Source of the DNA: Hypomyces perniciosus
Lineage: Eukaryota; Ascomycota; Sordariomycetes; Hypocreales; Hypocreaceae
Length of the DNA: 64,000 nucleotides
Assembly: GCA_008477525.1 (NCBI GenBank)
Contig: SPDT01000006.1
Location: 3,685,501 to 3,749,500, forward strand
Direction: 5' to 3'
A program made the position numbers and the translations under genes. Each line of letters opens with the position of its first letter. Positions within the stretch are counted from its first letter, which is position 1. Below, piece by piece: positions 57,727 through 64,000 of the stretch. The notes beneath the pieces are model-generated. The model saw only the letters and a list, made by a program, of their open reading frames with translations. It made no database searches and had not been told where the DNA came from.

Positions 57727-59865
57727 TTAAACATCGTAGAAATAGTCCTCGTCCAGTCCGGCTCTGCTCGGTACGACGCCGGCTCCGGGCGGGGGACCCT
57801 CAAAGGCCGAGTCCATCCTAACGTTCAACAGCCGGATCTTCAGCCCGTAGTCGCTCACTAGGTTCACCAGCTTGCTTGTCTCAGCCGTGATGGGGGCCTG
57901 GTTGAGGAGCATCAGCAGCCCGTCGAGCCATTCGGATGCCACGCTGTGGCTGAGGGGCCAGAGCGCCAGAATGGGCTGCTCCTTGCTGTCGCCGCCCGTT
58001 GCCGCTTCGGTGGGGTTCACGAAGCTGTATATTGTAATCTTGGTTGTCGACTTCTCGCCGCCCGCAACGTTTTGGATGGTTGCGCCACTAGCCGTGCTTC
58101 GTGCATCCTCATTCGGGGCAGAGACGTTGGAGACCACAGAGCTGATTGTGGTGAGATCCACTTTCTCCATCAAACTGTCCAAGCCAGGGTCTTGTGCCAT
58201 CTGCTTCTCAAAATCGGCATAGTGTAGATACCGACGGTTGTGCGACAGCTTGGCAAACCTCCATGGTGTGTCGACATGTGCTCGTTTGGTATCCGTAGTA
58301 GTACCCCGCCGAGCCGGCCTGTTGAACCAGGAGCCCTGGAGAAGACAGCGAACTCTCTGCTCCTTCACAAACTGCAAGGCCTCCTGCTTCAGCACTTCTC
58401 GCACCTGATATAGGTGATGGCCCCAGGTTTCTTCAAACGACAGCTCCAGGAGTTCCATCTGGAGCTCTCGCAAACGAGTGACGTCAAACTCCTGTATATC
58501 CTCCTCGACTTCGATAACGTCCCGTGTTCGGGTGGCTTGTCCCACGACCTGCTCTATCAGGATTCGTACCAGCTCCGCCACCTTGTCAAAGTCCTCTTGT
58601 ACGGCACCCGTTGCCTTCCAAACGCGAAAGAAGCCGTGCAAACCGGCTTCGTGCAGACGAGACCACTGAAGTAGTAAAGGGCGGAACAGCTTGTCGTAAT
58701 CTTTCATTTCGGTGCCTTGGTATCCCTTCATATCCTCCGGGTCTGACTTGTCCACTTCAAAATGCTCGTAGAGAATCATCGTCACAGTCAGGCTGGCTCG
58801 AGCGACTGGGCAACGTTCATGCATAGGCCGTGGACCTTGCTCCATCAACAGCTTCTGGAATCGGTCCTCGTTCTTTCGTACATAATCCGTCAAGTCCATC
58901 ATGCCAAGGTATCCAGCCGCGTCAAAGTCTTGCGCAGGGCTTTCCGTCTCAAAGCCCAGTCTCCTCCACTTCTCAGGGTTATGTTTTCGGCTGTCCTTCT
59001 TGCCTATGGTCGTGTCGTTTGATTCCTCTCTCGCATGGCCATTTGTAGCTCGCTCCGGTGCGCTCGCCAGGTGTAAGCTCTTGAGTGAGCGTCGGTGTTC
59101 GGGGCGTTCCAGATCCACGCCAACATCCCTCCACTTCCTCAACAGAACTTTGCTCAGATTTTGGAACTCCAGAGCCGGGTGCGCAAGATCCTGCAGCGCA
59201 GAACTCTGCATGAGCTTATAGACCGCCTTGATCAGCCCCAAATCCTGCAAGCGCTTCATGAGTTTCGGCCAATCCTCTCCACCCGACTTGCCGCCGGTCA
59301 TGACACTCTTATTCGATAACGCATCACGAATCAGCGCATTGATCAGCATGAGGGCGTTGGCACACAGCGCATGGTCGGCACTTTGCAGCTGCTGGACAAC
59401 CAAGTCAAAAAACTGAGGGTATACTGCCACAGCCGGCTTGAGCGCACGGAAACCAAACGTGCCCGTCGTCCGTGTCGAGCCCTCGACAGGCGAACTGGAC
59501 TGCGAATGGCCCACGAGAGCCACCAAGATCGACATTGCGCCCCTGAGGATATTAACCAAGGGGTTGGTGACAATCAGCTCCACGATACGCTCCACGAGTT
59601 CGCTTGCCGTCGGACCATCGAAAATGTCCCATCCCATGTCGACTTCGAGCAACCTCGTCAGGCTCTGCAGCGAATAGGCCAGGGTGTTGCCGCCAGAGTT
59701 CATAATTAACCGGCGCAAGACCACCAGCCCGCCCGACGAGATGAATACATCGGCGAACGCAGGATCGTTGATTGACGTCTGAAGCTTGAAGACGGCCATC
59801 TTACGGGCCGCATCTTCGTCGCTCGCCAGGCGAGAGAGCAGCGCGGGGATGTCTGCTTGGTCCAT
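57727..59865 (-). CDS. ELMO/CED-12 domain protein
   Basis: A single exon of 712 aa. ELMO proteins act with DOCK-type exchange factors to activate Rac/Cdc42 GTPases. The N-terminal half is a helical armadillo-like repeat (ALLSRLASDEDAARKMAVFKLQTSI, LVVLRRLIMNSGGNTLAYSLQSLTRLLE). An ELMO domain runs about 290-450 (DLTDYVRKNEDRFQKLLMEQGPRPMHERCPVARASLTVTMILYEHFEV, DYDKLFRPLLLQWSRLHEAGLHGFFRVWKATGA). A C-terminal PH-like domain begins near VRCLLQGSWFNRP and includes WRFAKLSHNRRYLHYADF. The tail is Pro/Gly-rich (EGPPPGAGVVPSRAGLDEDYF). A fungal ELMO/DOCK role in polarity is inference. Confidence 0.88.
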   Translation of the reverse strand: MDQADIPALLSRLASDEDAARKMAVFKLQTSINDPAFADVFISSGGLVVLRRLIMNSGGNTLAYSLQSLTRLLEVDMGWDIFDGPTASELVERIVELIVTNPLVNILRGAMSILVALVGHSQSSSPVEGSTRTTGTFGFRALKPAVAVYPQFFDLVVQQLQSADHALCANALMLINALIRDALSNKSVMTGGKSGGEDWPKLMKRLQDLGLIKAVYKLMQSSALQDLAHPALEFQNLSKVLLRKWRDVGVDLERPEHRRSLKSLHLASAPERATNGHAREESNDTTIGKKDSRKHNPEKWRRLGFETESPAQDFDAAGYLGMMDLTDYVRKNEDRFQKLLMEQGPRPMHERCPVARASLTVTMILYEHFEVDKSDPEDMKGYQGTEMKDYDKLFRPLLLQWSRLHEAGLHGFFRVWKATGAVQEDFDKVAELVRILIEQVVGQATRTRDVIEVEEDIQEFDVTRLRELQMELLELSFEETWGHHLYQVREVLKQEALQFVKEQRVRCLLQGSWFNRPARRGTTTDTKRAHVDTPWRFAKLSHNRRYLHYADFEKQMAQDPGLDSLMEKVDLTTISSVVSNVSAPNEDARSTASGATIQNVAGGEKSTTKITIYSFVNPTEAATGGDSKEQPILALWPLSHSVASEWLDGLLMLLNQAPITAETSKLVNLVSDYGLKIRLLNVRMDSAFEGPPPGAGVVPSRAGLDEDYFYDV

Positions 59866-60623
59866 TGCGGACGGGAGAGGGCCGAAAGGCGGTTTACTGT
59901 GTAGAATAGGCTGTTGATGGTCGGGCTGCTATGACGGCGAAACCATTGCTTGTCGTTGTAGAAAGAGTCGACGGTCGACGACCGAGGGCGGCGAACGAGG
60001 GAAAAAAGGCGGACGGACAGTGAAGTGCGGTTTGAAACAGCAGTGGTACTACCTTAATTGTACTATTCGTATATTATTTCGAGGCGTCAGGGGATTGAAT
60101 TGAGATGCTCCTCGTTACGACCCAGCTAGCTGCATTGGCCGACCACCTAAGCCTAGTCGAGCACTGACGCTGTGGGTTCTAGCGCACGGATCCCTGCCAC
60201 TTCCCTTCTCTGCAACAACAGCGCGTATCATGTCGCGTTGTGGCTTGCGGTCTGTTATCTGCTTTTTATCTACGAAGTACAGAGGTACAAAGTACAAAGT
60301 ACAGTACAAGAACCCCAAGCCGTGCCATTGAGTTGATTGAGCTGAGCTGTGCAAGAAAGCAACAGGTAGAACATTCTACTGTCCAATTTTATGTGGTTAA
60401 TATTTTTGCAGGTTAGTGACTAAATAGTATCAAAGAAGTGTCGAGATCTTGAAATTACTTACAAATCAGCCACACACGTGACTCAGCCTCATCGCCTTCC
60501 TGTGGCGCAAGGCTAAGATGCCTTCCCCAAATCTTCCCCCAGCTCTACTACAACTACTACCACTATCAACGGCCATCGCATCACCATCACCATCACCAAA
60601 TCCACCAAATACATACCGCCACA
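59866..60623. promoter_or_regulatory. Divergent promoter region, ELMO gene and U2AF35
   Basis: About 758 bp between divergent starts. It contains TACGAAGTA near 60272, short AAAGTAC repeats beside it, and a CATCAC microsatellite just before the U2AF35 start. Confidence 0.5.
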
Positions 60624-61406
60624 ATGGCCAATTTCCTCGCCTCCATCTTCGGCACAGAGCTTGACAAGGTCAACTGCTCTTTCTACTTTGTAAGTTCCCC
60701 CCCTTGATTTCTCTCTCACTCTATCACGGCGCATCAGAGCTCAGAGCTAACCCGTGATTGCGGCGCGTCTAGAAAATCGGCGCCTGCCGCCATGGCGACC
60801 GCTGCTCGCGGAAACACGTCAAGCCCTCCTACAGCCAAACCATCCTCATGCCCAACCTCTACCAAAACCCCGCCTACGACCCCAAGAATCGCATGAACCC
60901 TTCCCAGCTGCAGAACCACTTCGACGCCTTCTACGAGGACATCTGGTGCGAGCTGTGCAAATATGGCGAGCTGGAAGAACTAGTCGTATGCGACAATAAC
61001 AACGACCGTACGTTTCCCTCCCCCTTTTTTTCATACTATTAGACTGTCGCTAACCAAAGGCTTGAAATTCGCAGACCTCATCGGCAACGTCTACGCCCGC
61101 TTCAAGTACGAAGACTCCGCCCAAAAAGCCTGCGACGAGCTCAACAGCCGGTGGTACGCCGCCCGCCCCATCTACTGCGAGCTCAGCCCCGTCACCGACT
61201 TCCGCGAGGCCTGTTGCCGCCTCAACTCGGGCGAGGGCTGCGTCCGAGGCGGGTTCTGCAACTTCATCCACCGCAAGAACCCCAGCGACGAGTTGGACAA
61301 GGAGCTCACCCTCAGCACCAAGAAGTGGCTCAAGATGCGCGGCCGCGACGAGCGCAGCGTCAGTCGGTCACCTACACCCGAGCCTTCAAGGCGGAGATTC
61401 CAATGA
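60624..61406 (+). CDS. U2AF1: U2 snRNP auxiliary factor small subunit (U2AF35/U2AF23)
   Basis: Exons 60624-60689, 60773-61007 and 61075-61406 give 210 aa. It recognises the AG of the 3' splice site with U2AF65. A first CCCH finger ([20 protein letters not shown], about 18-37) is followed by the UHM/pseudo-RRM (HFDAFYEDIWCELCKYGELEELVVCDN, LIGNVYARFKYEDSAQKACDELNSRWYAARPIYCELSPV). A second finger is CCRLNSGEGCVRGGFCNFIHRK. The short RS-type tail ends SRRRF. Length matches fission-yeast U2AF23. Both introns are short. Confidence 0.96.
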
Positions 61407-61885
61407 AAAACTTGAAGGGGATGCTTTTTTGGGGAATCGCTATCACGGAAAGAAGGAACATGAGAAACATTGTATGTTACTAGGGCGGCGTTCAGGTATC
61501 ACGGGGATTTCTTAGGTTTAAAAAAAAGAACTTATTCGAACAACATGGTATTGATGATTCTAATATGCACTTTACACATGAATCGTGTTGATGATATATT
61601 TTCCAGACGAGAAGATGATGTCTCGCCAATGCCGGTGTTGAAGCCAAGGCCCGCTTATTGCCAACACTTAGATTACTCCTATACCCATGATGGCGCGTGT
61701 GCATTTATGTAACCAGTCCAGATTTTACGCCATGATAAGTTGTTAAAGAGTGTCCCCCCCCCCCCCCCCACCCCAATATTTTTGCAAGTCGGAGAATCCA
61801 GTCTCTTTGACCCCCGATTCGTCCGGGTGCTCTACGACTGCCCGTTGGGTGGCAGATCTTTCTTCAAATCGTCCACAAAATCAAT
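61407..61885. other. Convergent spacer with poly-C tract
   Basis: About 479 bp between the U2AF35 stop and the OSBP stop. It contains a run of 16 C at 61754-61769 followed by ACCCC. No gene is seen. Confidence 0.55.
61754..61769. repeat. Poly-C homopolymer
   Basis: Sixteen consecutive C on the + strand; the exact length may be unreliable. Confidence 0.8.
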
Positions 61886-63796
61886 CTAGGGGCCTTCAGC
61901 TGGCTTGCCAGTTGCTGCGAGCATGGCCTCGACTTCATTTGGCTGCTTCGTAGCTTGTTCTGTCGCAGGTGCAGGTGCAGGTGAATCATCTGATCCGAAA
62001 TCGATGAGGCTATCTTCGGCCTTTGCCTTGAGAGGTGAGTCTGTTGAATGCTTTTGGGCATGTTCTGAGGTAGAATCGGCGGGGCGCGATGACGGTGAGG
62101 TGTTGCCACCTACTTTTTGACCATCTAATACGGGGTATATCGCCATGATTTGTTCGGCCTGATTCCGGGGGGGTACTGATGCGTCTCTGCATAACTGTTA
62201 GAAGAACCGGGTTCAGTAACGCACTTCCAGCACTTACATGTCAGCATTGATAATCCATTCCAAGCTCTCTTCGCCCTCTTCCGATTCACCGGGGCCACTC
62301 CTGACGCTCCGGAATAGCCGAGGGAGCCAGTGGACCTCCTCTTGGGCTCTAGCAGCCGCCTCTTCTCGTTGTCGGTCTTCAATCTTGGTCTTCTCTTCCG
62401 TGGCGAGTTCATGATTGCGCTCTTTCACAGCCTTAGCCGTCTTCTCCCACAATCTTTGCGACTCTCGCTCCTCCTGCTCTTCGATAGGTCGAACAAGCGG
62501 TGAACTGGGCTTCGCTGTGGTGGCATTGAAGAACATTTCTCTGTGACCAGTCTGACGAACAATGTCAGTCGGATAATTCTGAGCACTCATGTAACTAGGA
62601 AAGCCTACCTTCATGTCCTTGATAAACATCTCCTCACTCCAGAAACCTGAAAGTTCGTAAAGAACCTCGCCAGTGCTTTCTCTTTTGATGACGCCTCCAA
62701 TGGCATTGTAGGTACCGCTAACCCAACCCTTGGTCTTAAAGTCGATATCCGCAGTCAAGTCCAATTCGGGGCACCGAACAAAGCTGTGGTCGCCGAGCTC
62801 ATACTTCATCTTGCCGAACAAGATACCTCTCGCGTACATGTTGGGCTGTGTCAAGATGCTACACAATCATATGGTCAGCATTTTCGCACTTGACAAAGGA
62901 CCACGGTTAGACCAACTATCGCTCTCCCTTCTTAGGATCACTACCCCTATTTAAAAAGGTCAGGAAGGCAACGCCTTCCATTAAACTGGCAGCAGAGTTT
63001 CCGAGAAACCTACTCCGGGGCTTGAGAGTTCCATCGATTCGGATATGGTAGTCGGGGGCCATGTAGAAATAACTCGATTTAGGCGGGTGGTGGGAAGTTT
63101 GTTCAGAGATGTAGTAGGCTCGCTTGTTGCTCTCAAGGTCCCAGTAGCAGGTGAAGATCTCGCCTAGGATTGGATTCAGGGGTTTCTTGACACCTCTTGT
63201 GGGCTGTTAGCAGGCGGTATATCCCCGTGTTGGGGGCGAAGGATACGAACGGAGGACGGATATGCCAACCACTTAGATAAAACTTGACTACGGAGACGAA
63301 TCGCTCGACGGGGTCATCTATGGTGGGGATGTGTAGAAGCAACTCGGGATGGCACATGAAACTGGAAGAGTCAGTAAGTCAACTACGGCACATGGAGCGG
63401 ATCCAGCGGAATAGAATAATATAGTGACGGCCTACTTTGTTATTCTCTCGAGCATGCTGCGAGGTTCAAGGATAAAGGTAGGCAGGACAACGCGACTCAA
63501 GTCTGCGCCAGGCCGTAGCTGGGATATGATGTGCGAGAGGACTGCAAGCTGATCAGTTCGATGGGCTCCATTGCGACAGGCGGGGACTGGCAGGCAAAGC
63601 AAAGCGAGGCAAAGCGAAGCAGGGGAATGCTACGCTGTGCATCGCCAACCTCTGCCCATGCCATGTGTGGTGTTTTTCGCAGCTCACCATTGCCCTGCTC
63701 CGGCTCCATGACTTGGACATCGTCATCGTTGTTGAGCGTCCCCTCGTCGGTTGAGGACCGGTTGCCTGTGGGTTGGGAAAACCAGTTTGTCAACAT
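61886..63796 (-). CDS. Short oxysterol-binding protein (Osh/Kes1 type)
   Basis: Exons 63796-63688, 63541-63436, 63361-63251, 63195-62917, 62858-62609, 62551-62238 and 62186-61886 give 453 aa, in frame throughout. The family moves sterols or phosphatidylserine in exchange for PI4P at membrane contact sites. The signature EQTSHHPP lies at 104-111, with [14 protein letters not shown] before it. [14 protein letters not shown] and [14 protein letters not shown] follow. There is no PH or ankyrin domain, so it is the short class (Osh4-7). Intron 62552-62608 (57 nt) is stop-free and a multiple of three. A helical, charged stretch ([27 protein letters not shown]) and an acidic Pro/Ala-rich tail extend the C-terminus. 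Osh6/7 versus Osh4 cannot be settled. Confidence 0.92.
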
Positions 63797-64000
63797 TTTG
63801 AAGCTCTAGAGACTCTTCAGACGTCGACGGAAGTAAAGATGAAAAGGCGAAGAACCGGACAATTATGGGAGGAAAGTGGCGTCTGCAACGGACATATCTC
63901 TATAGGCGAAAAGTCCGCGCCTGTTTGCTTGGGCGGAGGGACCAAAAAAAGAGGTTGTAACGGAGTACATGACATGAAGTGGGATGGACGGTCTGGAATG
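63797..64000. promoter_or_regulatory. Upstream region of the oxysterol-binding protein gene
   Basis: The last 204 bp, purine-rich, upstream of the - strand ATG 63796. No gene is seen before the window ends. Confidence 0.4.

Overview
The window is nuclear DNA from a filamentous ascomycete (Pezizomycotina; the protein set and gene style suggest Sordariomycetes, probably Hypocreales, which is inference). Genes are intron-rich with short GT-AG introns (about 42-100 nt). Some families are fungus-specific (Nsp1-type GLFG nucleoporin, Mnn9 mannosyltransferase, F-box/JmjC fusion, Tvp38), and the spacing is typical of a compact fungal chromosome. I saw no CRISPR array, transposon, tRNA, rRNA or secondary-metabolite cluster.

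Left part (1-21 kb): a 5'-truncated HELQ/PolQ-type helicase (+), an S33 prolyl aminopeptidase (-), a 481-aa protein with three Cys-Pro motifs (+), a Tvp38/TMEM64 Golgi membrane protein (-, reading frame broken at two C-tracts), a CCCH/DUF1771/Smr protein (-), an F-box/JmjC (JMJD6-like) protein (-), eIF4A (+) and a four-helix membrane protein (-). Middle (21-44 kb): a gene-poor stretch with one doubtful small ORF, then eIF2-gamma (+), a Laa2/DUF5102-like clathrin accessory (-), nucleoporin Nsp1 (+), mitochondrial ATPase inhibitor IF1 (-), 14-3-3 (+), Dph4 (-), mitoribosomal mL59 (-), Prp28 (+) and valyl-tRNA synthetase (-). Right part (44-64 kb): an unrecognised probable mitochondrial protein (+), a 6PGDH-like NAD(P)-binding protein (-), an ALY/REF (Yra1/Mlo3) mRNA-export adaptor (-), Mnn9 (+), Pex4 (-), an unrecognised charged protein and a PRA1 protein only 34 bp apart (-), an ELMO-domain protein (-), U2AF35 (+) and a short oxysterol-binding protein (-).

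Most genes are housekeeping: translation (eIF4A, eIF2-gamma, ValRS, mL59, Dph4), splicing and mRNA export (Prp28, U2AF35, ALY, Nsp1) and secretory or membrane traffic (Tvp38, Laa2-like, PRA1, Mnn9, OSBP). There is no operon logic; they share chromosomal space, often as divergent or convergent pairs.

The most notable observations are these. (1) The single ValRS gene has an ATG-less, Arg-rich in-frame 5' extension headed by tandem ACG codons, the arrangement known for yeast ALA1 dual targeting. (2) A 9-mer, TACTCCGTA and its complement, occurs about 16 times, only between genes. (3) Five introns are multiples of three and stop-free. (4) Four places (two in TVP38, one at the start of the 54.8-kb gene, one exon junction in HELQ) do not close in frame, three of them at C/G runs, which looks like consensus error or real frameshift. 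Splice sites were inferred by eye from GT/AG signals and family conservation; summed exon lengths were checked for frame.
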